Origin: an uncultured Alistipes sp.
Lineage (GTDB): Bacteria; Bacteroidota; Bacteroidia; Bacteroidales; Rikenellaceae
Length of the DNA: 30,854 bases
Assembly (NCBI GenBank): GCA_900550375.1
Contig: URRP01000030.1
Span: forward strand, 1 to 30,854
Direction of reading: 5' to 3'
Shown here: positions 1-9,011 of the stretch, in pieces
Position numbering within the stretch: the first letter of the stretch is position 1
Layout of the letters: the number at the start of each line of letters is the position of its first letter
Program-made: the position numbers and the translations under genes
Notes under the pieces: model-generated
Told to the model about the DNA's origin: nothing
Database searches by the model: none
Seen by the model: only the letters and a program-made list of their open reading frames with translations

Positions 1-170
1 ATATGCACAACTTTTTAAACATCAATATATTATCTTTTTAATTCCGCCAACGGGTAACGATTATAATGGAAAGATACAAAAAATAGCAATGCAATCGCAT
101 CCCTTTGCAAATAAGCGACACGATTCACCCGTTTTACGGCACAAACAGAATCTTTCCGACCTCTCACAAA
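1..170. other. AT-rich intergenic DNA, no gene seen
   Basis: This stretch to the left of the terminator is AT-rich and holds no ORF with coding character. A TATCTTTC-like element is readable on the minus strand (69-76) but has no TTTG at the expected distance, so I do not call a promoter. The next gene to the left lies outside the window. Confidence 0.5.
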
Positions 171-209
171 TCCAAAAAGTAAGACACCGCCGCTCTGGCA
201 GTGTCTTAC
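171..209 (-). terminator. Intrinsic terminator of the BACON/FN3 lipoprotein gene
   Basis: A perfect 9-bp inverted repeat (gtaagacac at 179-187, gtgtcttac at 201-209) encloses a 13-nt loop. On the minus strand the hairpin is followed at once by TTTTTGGA. It lies about 20 nt after the stop codon at 232-234, so it fits a rho-independent terminator for that gene. Confidence 0.8.
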
Positions 210-231
210 CGAAAAAGAAGATCAGAGAAGA

Positions 232-3204
232 TTAGAGTTTTTTCACACGGATATCGTCGAGCCACATACGATAGTATTTGGCTGCTTTCTTCGTGAAGAT
301 GGTAACGCGCGTCTCGGCCGTTGCACCCGTAATCTTGAGCGTATGCTCGGTATAGGCGAAACATCCGTTGGCATCGGCGTTCATCTGTGCCGGAGTCTTG
401 TTCGTCAGCGTCACCTCGGTAGTGGCCGTCAGGCTCTTACCGTCGGCCTCGGCGATCTCGCCCGGGCCTTCGAGAATCTTCGCATAGAACTCGACGCCAT
501 CGCATACGGCCAACCCAGTTTCCAGCGATCCGGTATCCTTATTCGGTTCGCAGTAAGGCGAGGCGTTGAACTTCACCTCGATGGTCGAGGGTGCCGTCAG
601 CGACGGGAATTTCGGCAGCGTGAGATGACCACGCGCCGAACCGGTACCGAATTTCATCAGGCCGTTGGTCAGATAGACATTGAACGTCTTGCCTTCAGCC
701 TCCGAATTGATCTTCAGTTCGTCGCTGTCCCATGCGGGCATGAAGAGCCGGTGGTAAGGACTCGGCGTCCCGGCGGGAGCAACTTCGCCTACGCCCTTAC
801 CGATATTGCCGCAGTTTTTGACAGGCGTACAATACTCCCAGCCATCCGGGCAGGTTCCGGTCTCGACATCGAGATTCTTGCCGTCATTTTCAGGGAAGAA
901 TCCGAACGCGAGGTTCAGACCGTCGCCGCCCCACGGATGCTTGTCGAAATGTTCGTAAAGCAGATAATCGGCATAGTCGGGCTCGGCCGTCGTGGTAAAG
1001 TTCATCTCGCCGAATTCGGATTTCAGCTGATCGGACGATTTGCCCGGATAGCGTGCAATCTTCACCGTATAGGTCGTCGAAGGCTTCAGACCTGCGAAGG
1101 CGAAACGCATTCCATTCTTCGCATACTTCAAGAAGTTCGCGGGCGATGCGCCGAATGGGAATTCGAGATACTCTCGAATCGCATTCGATCCTTCATAGAG
1201 GATGACATCGTAGATATATCCATCCTCCTGCTCTTCGTTCTTCCAACTCGGATCCCATGTTACGATCGCCTTGGCATACGACGGCTGCTTGTAAAGCGTA
1301 ACGACCGGCGTGGCAAGCTGCGCGGGCAGCGTCGTGAAGTCCTGCGTCGTTGCCGGAGAGTTCATCTCCGCATTCGGAGCGAACAGCGCCGTGACACTGA
1401 CCGAATAGGCGGTCTCCGGCGTTAAGCCGGTCAGTTCGGCACTCAGCGCTTCCGTCTCTGTCGAAGAGATGACCTGATCCGTAGCATCCGTAAACGTTAC
1501 GGCATAACTCGTTGCACTGGCGACCTCGGCCCACTTCACGGTAACGGCCTTCGCCTTTCTTGCGACGGACGAAATCACGGGAGCGTCGATCGGTTCGGTG
1601 GGCACGCCCAAGGTAGCGGCCGATACGCTGACGGGTTCGGAGTTGAATGCTGCATCGATCGAATAGACGGAGCGGATCGCCAACGTATAATAATCCGACT
1701 CCAGCTTCTCGAACGTGTAGGAGGTCTCCGCCGTTTCGATCGTCTGCTTGAAATCGGGTGTCGTCACCTTCGACAGCGTAAGTTCATAAGCCGAAGCGTC
1801 CTTAACGGCCTCCCAAGAGAACTTCAGCGAGTTCTTCGTGGCTGTGTAGGTAATCGATCCGACCTCCACCGGACTCAGCGGCTCGGTCAGTTTCTTGGCG
1901 CCTTCGACAACGATGTCGTCCAGCATGAAGCGCGAAATCTTGCTGGTCAGATCGACTGCCGACCACTTGAGGCGAGTAGCGCTCGTAGCGTCCAACACCT
2001 TCATCGTAACCGTCGTCCAACCGTTGGTCGCTACCTCCGCCGCCGAACCGGCAGACGGCATCATCATCACGGGATTCCCGTCAACCCTGCCGGCCCCTTC
2101 GACCGCAAAGACAATATTATCGTGTTTGGCACCCGTCGCATCCATATAGGCGATCTTGAACGTCACGTCGAGATCCATCGTCCCCCCGATACCGCTCAGG
2201 GGAGGCGTCATGATCCAACCGCCGGCAGAACCGGTACTGATCTTCACATAACCCGGATGTTCGTACACCTTCGATCCGCTCCAATCGGAAATATCGCGGT
2301 TCTTGCGGAATTCGGCACCCATCGTAGCGAAGCAGTCGCCCGTACCGTCGGTACCACGAGAACAGCTATACTCTGCAGGCTCGGTTCCCACACAATCCTT
2401 CGATGCACCTGAACCGTCGGGATTCGGAGTTATACCCGGTTTGTTATTGATAATATCGCCACCCCAGATAAATTTGTCGAAGCTGAATTTGTAAACCAGC
2501 ATCTCGGGATTGATCGAGTAGGTGAGCGTTTTCTCGGTCAGTACTCCGTCGACAGTTATTTTCAGTTTGATCGTGGCCTCGCCCATATGATCCGGCGTAC
2601 CGGAGATAGGCAGTTTCCAAGAGCCGTCGCCTTCGGTTTCAACCTCGAACTCCTCTTTGCCGATGGACAAACCGAAATTGTCGCCTTCGAAGGCGGCTTC
2701 AAGAATTACCTTCTCACTGCCGAGCGATTTCCTGTAATCGATCTCCAACGAAGCCGACGATTCCACGCCCTCGTTCAATGAACCGGAGATAGAAGGCTCG
2801 CCGATCTCGAAAATACCGGCATCCTGCGCCACTTTGATCTCGACCGCCTCGCTTCGCGTAGCACCCGAGATCGTAATTACAGCTTCCCGTTTGCCTTCCT
2901 TATTGCGGTCGGCGATGACATTTATCCATTGGTAATCCTTACCGTTACCGACTCCCTCTGCGGGATCGAGTTTCAACCATGCCGACGTACTTGCACCGCT
3001 GGCATTCTTACATGCAACCGACGCCGACCATGCCCCCGGGACACGGATCGAGAAGCGGGTCGTCGCATCTTTATTATAAGCCACACTCACCTCATCGGTG
3101 TTACGCGTCAATTGGCCTACCTCGTCGGTAATATCGTCCGTACAACCGGCAACGCCAAATGACAGGAGCAGTGCGGCTGCCGCCATCAATTTCGTTATTT
3201 TCAT
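232..3204 (-). CDS. BACON/FN3 multidomain surface lipoprotein, putative glycan-binding
   Basis: This 990-residue lipoprotein has a short signal peptide ending in GVAGC (Cys21) and an acidic stretch (DDITDE) after the cysteine, as in surface-exported Bacteroidota lipoproteins. Residues 36-127 look like a BACON domain (W at 59, WLxLDP near 76-81, closing VEIKVAQDAG). A second Ig-like domain spans about 130-233. Three FN3-like domains lie near 445-532, 540-626 and 631-741. Flanking them are two related modules, about 238-434 and 747-990, each starting FDKxxWGGD and ending near a DDI motif. No catalytic motif was recognised. The Met at 3204 is chosen because the signal peptide starts there; an in-frame start at 3342 would add 46 residues lying across the promoter. 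Divergent from susCD, it is probably the locus's surface glycan-binding protein; the ligand is unknown. Confidence 0.8.
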   Translation of the reverse strand: MKITKLMAAAALLLSFGVAGCTDDITDEVGQLTRNTDEVSVAYNKDATTRFSIRVPGAWSASVACKNASGASTSAWLKLDPAEGVGNGKDYQWINVIADRNKEGKREAVITISGATRSEAVEIKVAQDAGIFEIGEPSISGSLNEGVESSASLEIDYRKSLGSEKVILEAAFEGDNFGLSIGKEEFEVETEGDGSWKLPISGTPDHMGEATIKLKITVDGVLTEKTLTYSINPEMLVYKFSFDKFIWGGDIINNKPGITPNPDGSGASKDCVGTEPAEYSCSRGTDGTGDCFATMGAEFRKNRDISDWSGSKVYEHPGYVKISTGSAGGWIMTPPLSGIGGTMDLDVTFKIAYMDATGAKHDNIVFAVEGAGRVDGNPVMMMPSAGSAAEVATNGWTTVTMKVLDATSATRLKWSAVDLTSKISRFMLDDIVVEGAKKLTEPLSPVEVGSITYTATKNSLKFSWEAVKDASAYELTLSKVTTPDFKQTIETAETSYTFEKLESDYYTLAIRSVYSIDAAFNSEPVSVSAATLGVPTEPIDAPVISSVARKAKAVTVKWAEVASATSYAVTFTDATDQVISSTETEALSAELTGLTPETAYSVSVTALFAPNAEMNSPATTQDFTTLPAQLATPVVTLYKQPSYAKAIVTWDPSWKNEEQEDGYIYDVILYEGSNAIREYLEFPFGASPANFLKYAKNGMRFAFAGLKPSTTYTVKIARYPGKSSDQLKSEFGEMNFTTTAEPDYADYLLYEHFDKHPWGGDGLNLAFGFFPENDGKNLDVETGTCPDGWEYCTPVKNCGNIGKGVGEVAPAGTPSPYHRLFMPAWDSDELKINSEAEGKTFNVYLTNGLMKFGTGSARGHLTLPKFPSLTAPSTIEVKFNASPYCEPNKDTGSLETGLAVCDGVEFYAKILEGPGEIAEADGKSLTATTEVTLTNKTPAQMNADANGCFAYTEHTLKITGATAETRVTIFTKKAAKYYRMWLDDIRVKKL

Positions 3205-3312
3205 AAAATTAGTTGGTATTAGAGTAAATACTATTAAAAAATAGTCTTCAGGATGCACCCTACGGTGCCTCCTGCCTCCGAGAAAAGAATAACGCAGATC
3301 AGCTTGCAGAAA

Positions 3313-3343
3313 CAAAATTACCAAAATTTTCTTTCCCGCCAAA
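3313..3343 (-). promoter_or_regulatory. Bacteroidota promoter for the BACON/FN3 lipoprotein
   Basis: On the minus strand TTTG (3340-3343) is followed after 19 nt by TAATTTTG (3313-3320), matching the TTTG / TAnnTTTG consensus. The predicted start near 3306 gives a leader of about 100 nt. That leader holds a hairpin at 3250-3273 (10-bp stem with one mismatch, loop ctac). Confidence 0.7.
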
Positions 3344-3558
3344 TTTTTATCGATAAAATTTAAAATTAATACGTTCTTATATTATTAAAATATTATAAAC
3401 AAAATTCCCGATGAGGAAATCCGGCGACAAGACTACCTGATGCCGCAGTATTTCGCTCTATCTATATGGTTTCAGCGTCAAATTTCCTATCCGACACTCG
3501 AATTTTACTTTTATATCCCATAATCATTTCCTTTTTATGCGATTTTTTTCTCATAATA

Positions 3559-3589
3559 TTGTGATAAATAAAAAATAAACATATATTTG
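3559..3589 (+). promoter_or_regulatory. Bacteroidota promoter for susC-susD
   Basis: TATATTTG at 3582-3589 matches TAnnTTTG exactly. A TTG at 3559-3561 lies 20 nt upstream as a -33 element (ATTG rather than TTTG). Transcription should start near 3596. Confidence 0.65.
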
Positions 3590-3799
3590 TATCTGAAAAC
3601 ATACTCTACACGCTAAAACATACACGAAACCCAACCTAAAACCCATCTCAAAACAAAAGAGCAGAAACTAACCAACCTCATTTTACAACCTCCCGGAACA
3701 GTTTTAGATCGGATCTGCTTGCAAAATCGAAGATCTTATTATTAAAAAATATTAATTTCTCCGAATATGAACCGAATTCTAACTTAAACTGTTTTAATA

Positions 3800-6700
3800 A
3801 TGAAACAAAGTTCTACTCAGAGAGGGATCCGCACGCTCGCGAACTATTGCCGGCGCATGGGATTCTTTATGATTGCGCTTGTTTTAACAGCTCTGACTTC
3901 CACCGCTTTCGCACAGGGGGGGGGATGTCACGGGTGTCGTTAAAGACAATAGCGGCAACCCCGTTATCGGCGTAGCAGTCACAATTCCCAATACAGCTCG
4001 CGGTACTTCTACCGACATCGATGGGCGCTACACCATCAAAGCCTCCGCAAAGGAGTCGCTCAACTTCAGCTACATCGGCTACAAAAATCAACTCGTACTA
4101 ATCAACGGTCGCATACAAATCGACATCACGCTTCAGGAAGACAATACCAGTCTCGAAGAGGTCGTGGTAGTGGGTTACGGTGTCCAGAAGAAACGCGACA
4201 TCGTCGGCGCCGTAGAGCAGATCACCAGCAAGGATATCGAGAACCGTATCGGCTCCTACCAGAATGCCGCCCGTTCGCTGCAAGGTTCGATCCCGGGCCT
4301 GACGGTGACTTTCTCCGACGGTAAGCCGACCCGCGGCGCATCGATCCGTATCCGCGGCGTGGAAAACTCGATCGGATCGGGCGGTGCAGCTCTCGTGCTG
4401 GTCGACGGTGTCGAAGCCGACATTTCGACGGTCAACTCGGAAGATATCGAGAGCTACACCGTTCTGAAAGACGCCTCCTCGACGGCCGTCTACGGCTCGC
4501 GCGGTACCTTCGGCGTGATCCTGATCACCACCAAAAAGCCGGAAAAGGGGCAGATGAAGATCACCTACAACGGCTCCTACAACTTCTACCAGCGTTCGGT
4601 GACCCCCGAAATCGTGGACAACGGTCTGGATTGGACGAACTCATTCCTCGAGTCGTACATCAACGGCCGCGCTACCGATCCCGCGAACATCAACAACGTC
4701 TTCAGGTTCAACCGCACGTGGTACGAAGAACTGAATCGCCGCAACGCCGATCCCTCCTATGAGAAATGGCGCGTAAATCCCTCCAACGGCCGTTACGAGT
4801 ATTTCGGCAACACCAACTGGTACGACATCTTCTACAAGGATTATACGACCGGACACCAGCACAATCTCTCGATCACGGGCGGCAGCGACAAGGCGTCGTA
4901 TTATGTTTCGGGCCGCTTCTTCCATCAGGACGGTATCTACAACGCCGGCGACGAGCGTTACAACCAGTACAACGTCTTCGCCAAGGGTACGGTGAAGATC
5001 AACAAATGGCTTTCGGCCGAGAACAGCACTTCGTTCATGAGCCGTTTCTCGCACCAGCCGACCATCACCACCGGCGGACAGTCGTTCACCATCACCCCCG
5101 TGCGTATGATGAACCACCAAGGATATCCGATGACGCTCGAGAAGAATCCCGACGGAACGTGGACCGATGCAGCCGTTTACATGGGCTGGGCCGGCTTCGT
5201 CGAGGGCCATACATGGCGCGAGGACGATAAGTTCGACCTGACCAACAAGACCAAGTTCACCCTTGACTTTATCAAGGACGTGCTGGTCGGCGAGGTCGAC
5301 GTCAGCTACTATCGCAACCACACCCAGCGGAACATGATGGCCATTCCCTATACCTATTTCCTCGGCCCCGAAATCTCCAGCGAACGTCCCACAACGTCAT
5401 GGTACGAAGAGCGCTACTACAACCGCGAACGCGTTGCCGGCAACGCCGTCCTGACATGGACGCCGAAACTGGGCGAAAACCATTGGCTGAAGGTCATGGG
5501 CGGTTGGAATATCGAGGATATGACCTACATGACTTCATTGGCGAAAAATACTGGTGTGATCGATCCCGACCATCCGAATCTGAGCCTCACCGACGGTGAG
5601 CTTCCGACGGCCAAAGGCAACGGTTCGAACGCATACAGCGTCGTTGGAACTTTCTTCCGCCTGAACTACGGATACAAAGGAAGATATCTGGCGGAGGTCA
5701 GCGGCCGTTACGACGGCAACTCGCGCTTCCCGTCGAATCAGCGTTGGGGTTTCTTCCCTTCGGCTTCGGTGGGCTGGCGTATCTCGGAAGAGAAGTTCAT
5801 GGAGGGTGCCAAAGGCTGGCTGGACAACCTGAAGATCCGCGCGTCGTTCGGTACATCGGGTAACGGTTTGGTATCTCCGTACCAATACCTCAGTACGATC
5901 GGCATTGCCAAGAGCAGTATTTTATCCGGTGGAAACCCATTGATCTACGCAAACAAACCGACTTTGTATCCCGACGGTCTGACATGGGAGAAGGCAACGA
6001 CCTACGATGTCGGTATCGACTGGGAGATGCTCAACGGCCGCCTGTCAATCGTGGGCGACATCTATCGCAAGAATACGACCGATATGTACGTCACCGGACG
6101 CGAACTTCCCGCCGTATTCGGCAACACGGCCCCCAAAGGCAACTACGCGGATATGCGTACCGACGGTTGGGAGGCCAGCGTTTCGTGGCGCGACAATCTC
6201 AAAGTGGGCGGAAAAGATTTCAGCTACAACCTGAAATTCGCCATCTGGGACAGCAAGAGCAAGATTACCAAATACACCGCTACGACCAATACGCTGCCGA
6301 CCAATTTTTCCACTTCGACCTACTACGAAGGTATGACGCTGGGCGAATTGTGGGGATATACCTGCAACGGGCTGTTCCAAAGCAATGAAGAGGCGCAGGC
6401 AATCGACTATTCGCAGTTCACGCACGACAAGATCGTATGGCAGAAGGGCGACCCGAAATTCGAGGATCTCGACGAGAGCGGCCGTATCGACAACGGTTCC
6501 AACCGGTTGGAAGACCACGGCGACCTGCGCGTGATCGGCAACACGTCGCCCCGCTACTGTTACAGCATGACCGCCGGCGCCCGCTGGAACGGCATCGGTC
6601 TGTCGATGGTATGGCAGGGCGTAGGCCAGCGCGACTGGTATCCCGCCAAAGAGTCGGGTTATTTCTGGGGACAGTACGGCCGCCCGTACAGCGTCGCTCT

Positions 6701-7106
6701 GCCTTGGCACAACGATCGCTACACCGATGAAAACGGCAACACCGATGCCTATTGGCCCCGCTTGATCGGCTATACCGCCTCATCCGCCAAAGGTATTCTT
6801 TCTCAGCCGAATACCCGTTATCTCCAGAAGGCCCGTTACGTCCGTCTGAAGAACCTGACCATCGACTACACCTTCCCCAAGAAGCTGTTGAGCAAGGCCG
6901 GCATTCAGAATCTGCGCATCTATCTCTCCGGCGAGAACCTCTTCACGATCACCCCGCTGAAGAAATACGCCAAGAACTTCGACCCTGAGAATATCTATGC
7001 CGGCGACTCCGACTTCTCCGATACCCGAGGCGCCGACGGTTCGGGCGACGGCGACGGTTATCCCGTTATGCGCTCTTACAGCATCGGTTTGAGCATTACC
7101 TTCTAA
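3800..7106 (+). CDS. SusC-like TonB-dependent outer-membrane transporter, out of frame at a poly-G tract
   Basis: From ATG 3800 the frame reads a signal peptide (hydrophobic FFMIALVLTALTSTAFA, then QGG), runs into nine G at 3916-3924, and stops at TAA 3941-3943 after 47 residues. Removing one G joins it to the open frame from GAT 3924 to 7106, giving about 1101 residues, normal for SusC. That frame starts with a CarboxypepD-regulatory-like domain (DVTGVVKD to ITLQED), then EEVVVVGYG, the plug (LVDGVEADISTVNSEDIESYTVLKDASS, here split by VLKDAS and YGSRG) and a long barrel ending SYSIGLSITF. No STN domain is present. With SusD it would import a glycan across the outer membrane. As written no full product is made; no good restart exists before GTG 4164, which would lose signal and regulatory domain. 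Phase variation, a decay mutation or a sequencing error are all possible. Confidence 0.85.
3916..3924 (+). repeat. Nine-G homopolymer inside susC
   Basis: A run of nine G directly follows the codons for the signal-peptidase region (...FAQ). Eight or eleven G would restore the reading frame; nine gives a stop 17 nt past the tract. It is the only such long G run seen in the window. Confidence 0.95.
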
Positions 7107-7119
7107 ATTGATACGACTT

Positions 7120-8928
7120 ATGAAAAAAATAGTATATACGGCGATTTTAGCCTGTCTGACCTTGACTTCATGCGAAGATTTCCTCGACAGACAGCCGATT
7201 GAAAAAATCGGTACCGACGTATATTTCAAAGACGAGGCTTCGTTGGAAAAATATACGAACGGATTCATCCACTACTACCTTCCCTCCGCAACCGACCTGA
7301 CCTTCGGCGACGGCAACAGCGACATCGTACAGGTCATCAATACCTCTTCCTACCTCTTCCAACCGACTTGGAACCCCTCGTTGCAGGGAGGATGGACGTC
7401 CAGTACATGGAACTTCAACTACTACATCAACACGTTCCTCGAGCGTATGCACGAGGCGAAGGGGGTAAGCGAAGAGGCCTTCGCACACTACGAGGGTATG
7501 GCCCGCTTCTGGAGAGCTTGGAACTATTTCGAACTGATCAAAACATTCGGCGGCGTGCCTTGGTACGACTATGTCATCAAGTCGACCGACCTCGAAGCGC
7601 TCTACAAGCCGCGCGACAGCCGCGAGTACGTCATGGACAAGATTCTGGAAGATCTGAACTTTGCCTGCGACCACTGCTTCGCTTCGAAAGAGTGGGTCGA
7701 CAATACCAAGATCAACAAATGGATCGCGCTGGGAATCAAGTCGCGCATCTGTCTGTTCGAAGGAACCTACCGCAAGTACCATAAGGTAGACCCCTCCACG
7801 GGCAAGGCTTGGAACCCCGAGTACAACAAAAACGACAAATGGCTGCGTGAAGCCGTCGACGCCTGCGAAAAGCTGATGGAAGGCGGCGTGTATTCGCTCG
7901 TCAACTCTCCGGCCGCCGTCGAGTCGCAGTACCGCTCGCTGTTCACTTCGGACGAAGTGAAGAAGCAGGAGGTTATCTGGGCCCGTGAGTACAGCAAGGA
8001 GAAGAATATCATGCACAACATCACGTGGTATTACACCTCCGGCTCGATGGGTCAGGGGTGGTCGCTCGACGCCGATTTCGTCTACACCTATCTGAACAGA
8101 GACGGCAGCCGCTTCACCGCCGATTCGGAATTCAAGACCAAGACCTACAACGAGATCTTTGCAAACCGCGACTGCCGTTTGGCACAATCCGTCATCTCTC
8201 CCGACTATCGGAAGCTGGTAGGCGGTACATCCAAACTTTACGCCCCCGATTTCTCGGTCAGCTATTCAGGTTATCAGGTAATCAAGTTCAATATCGACGA
8301 CGACTCCTTCGAAGCATCCGGCATCTGCACCAACTCGCTGCCGATTCTCCGTTACGCCGAAATCCTGCTGAACTACGCCGAAGCGAAGGCCGAACTGGGA
8401 GAATTCGACGATGCGATCTGGAACAAAACCATCAAACCGCTGCGCGAACGCTCCGGCGTCAACGGTAATCGTCCCTCGCAAATCGACACCTATCTTCAGG
8501 ACTATTACTACACCGCAGAAGACGGCAATGCCAAAATCGGCGATAAGGATATTCTGGAGATCCGTCGCGAACGCGCAATCGAGCTGCTGCTCGAAGGCCG
8601 TCGTTACGACGACCTGATGCGCTGGCATCTGGGCCACCTGCTCAACAAGCAGTGGTACGGTATCTACATCGGTGCTCTCGACAAGGCGTACGACCTCAAC
8701 AACGACGGCATCAACGACGTATGCGTCGTAGACGGCAAGGCCGGCAGTGAAGCGGGCGTCAAGTACATCATGCTCTCGTCGGCCCGCGGATTGGAACACA
8801 ACACCTACGGTCGTCTGACGATCAATCTCGAACGCCATTTCAACGATCAGCGTTACGTCCATCCTATCCCCAAGGTAGCGATCGACAACAACGAGAATCT
8901 GGCGCAGAACATCCAATGGATTGAATAA
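7120..8928 (+). CDS. SusD-like glycan-binding outer-membrane lipoprotein
   Basis: This 602-residue protein starts with a lipoprotein signal (LTLTSC, Cys18) and the typical SusD opening CEDFLDRQP. TPR-type helices are suggested by the RAWNYFELIKTFGGVPW stretch, the ILRYAEILLNYAEAKAELGEFDDA stretch (split here as ILRYAEILLNYAEAK and ELGEFDDA) and EIRRERAIELLLEGRRYDDLMRW. It ends with the family signature YVHPIPKVAIDNNENLAQN. It would sit on the cell surface as the lid of the SusC transporter and bind the oligosaccharide. ATG 7120 lies 13 nt after the susC stop, so the two are one operon. A start at 7108 is possible but would place four extra residues before the signal peptide. The gene looks intact although susC is out of frame. 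Confidence 0.93.
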   Translation: MKKIVYTAILACLTLTSCEDFLDRQPIEKIGTDVYFKDEASLEKYTNGFIHYYLPSATDLTFGDGNSDIVQVINTSSYLFQPTWNPSLQGGWTSSTWNFNYYINTFLERMHEAKGVSEEAFAHYEGMARFWRAWNYFELIKTFGGVPWYDYVIKSTDLEALYKPRDSREYVMDKILEDLNFACDHCFASKEWVDNTKINKWIALGIKSRICLFEGTYRKYHKVDPSTGKAWNPEYNKNDKWLREAVDACEKLMEGGVYSLVNSPAAVESQYRSLFTSDEVKKQEVIWAREYSKEKNIMHNITWYYTSGSMGQGWSLDADFVYTYLNRDGSRFTADSEFKTKTYNEIFANRDCRLAQSVISPDYRKLVGGTSKLYAPDFSVSYSGYQVIKFNIDDDSFEASGICTNSLPILRYAEILLNYAEAKAELGEFDDAIWNKTIKPLRERSGVNGNRPSQIDTYLQDYYYTAEDGNAKIGDKDILEIRRERAIELLLEGRRYDDLMRWHLGHLLNKQWYGIYIGALDKAYDLNNDGINDVCVVDGKAGSEAGVKYIMLSSARGLEHNTYGRLTINLERHFNDQRYVHPIPKVAIDNNENLAQNIQWIE

Positions 8929-8951
8929 CAATTTATTTTACCGACTTCTAT

Positions 8952-8980
8952 CGAGGGCTCCTTTGAAGGAGCCCTCGTTT
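8952..8980 (+). terminator. Hairpin terminator after susD
   Basis: A perfect 10-bp stem (8952-8961 with 8968-8977, loop tttgaa) is followed by only three T. It would terminate or attenuate transcription between susD and the phosphoesterase, for which no separate promoter was found. Confidence 0.7.
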
Positions 8981-9011
8981 GGAGGTCTATACTAACTTTA
9001 AATCACTTCAA

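Larger units (their letters stand above)
3205..3799. other. 595-bp divergent regulatory region
   Basis: The gap between the two divergent starts is strongly AT-rich and contains the two promoters listed separately. The susC leader from about 3596 to 3799 is some 200 nt long. It has a self-complementary agatcNgatct-like site near 3706-3716 and an 8-bp inverted repeat (aacagttt 3697-3704, aaactgtt 3786-3793) that could pair across the leader. No regulator gene (HTCS, ECF sigma/anti-sigma) is present in the window. Confidence 0.5.

Noticed and set aside
3767..3787. Six-codon leader ORF (MNRILT) before susC
   Set aside because: Too short to tell from chance in AT-rich DNA; no attenuator structure was seen with it.
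3941..4164. Programmed frameshifting as an explanation for the susC break
   Set aside because: Nine G in a row could slip in transcription, but no stimulatory structure or stop-codon arrangement typical of recoding was seen, so length variation or error is simpler.
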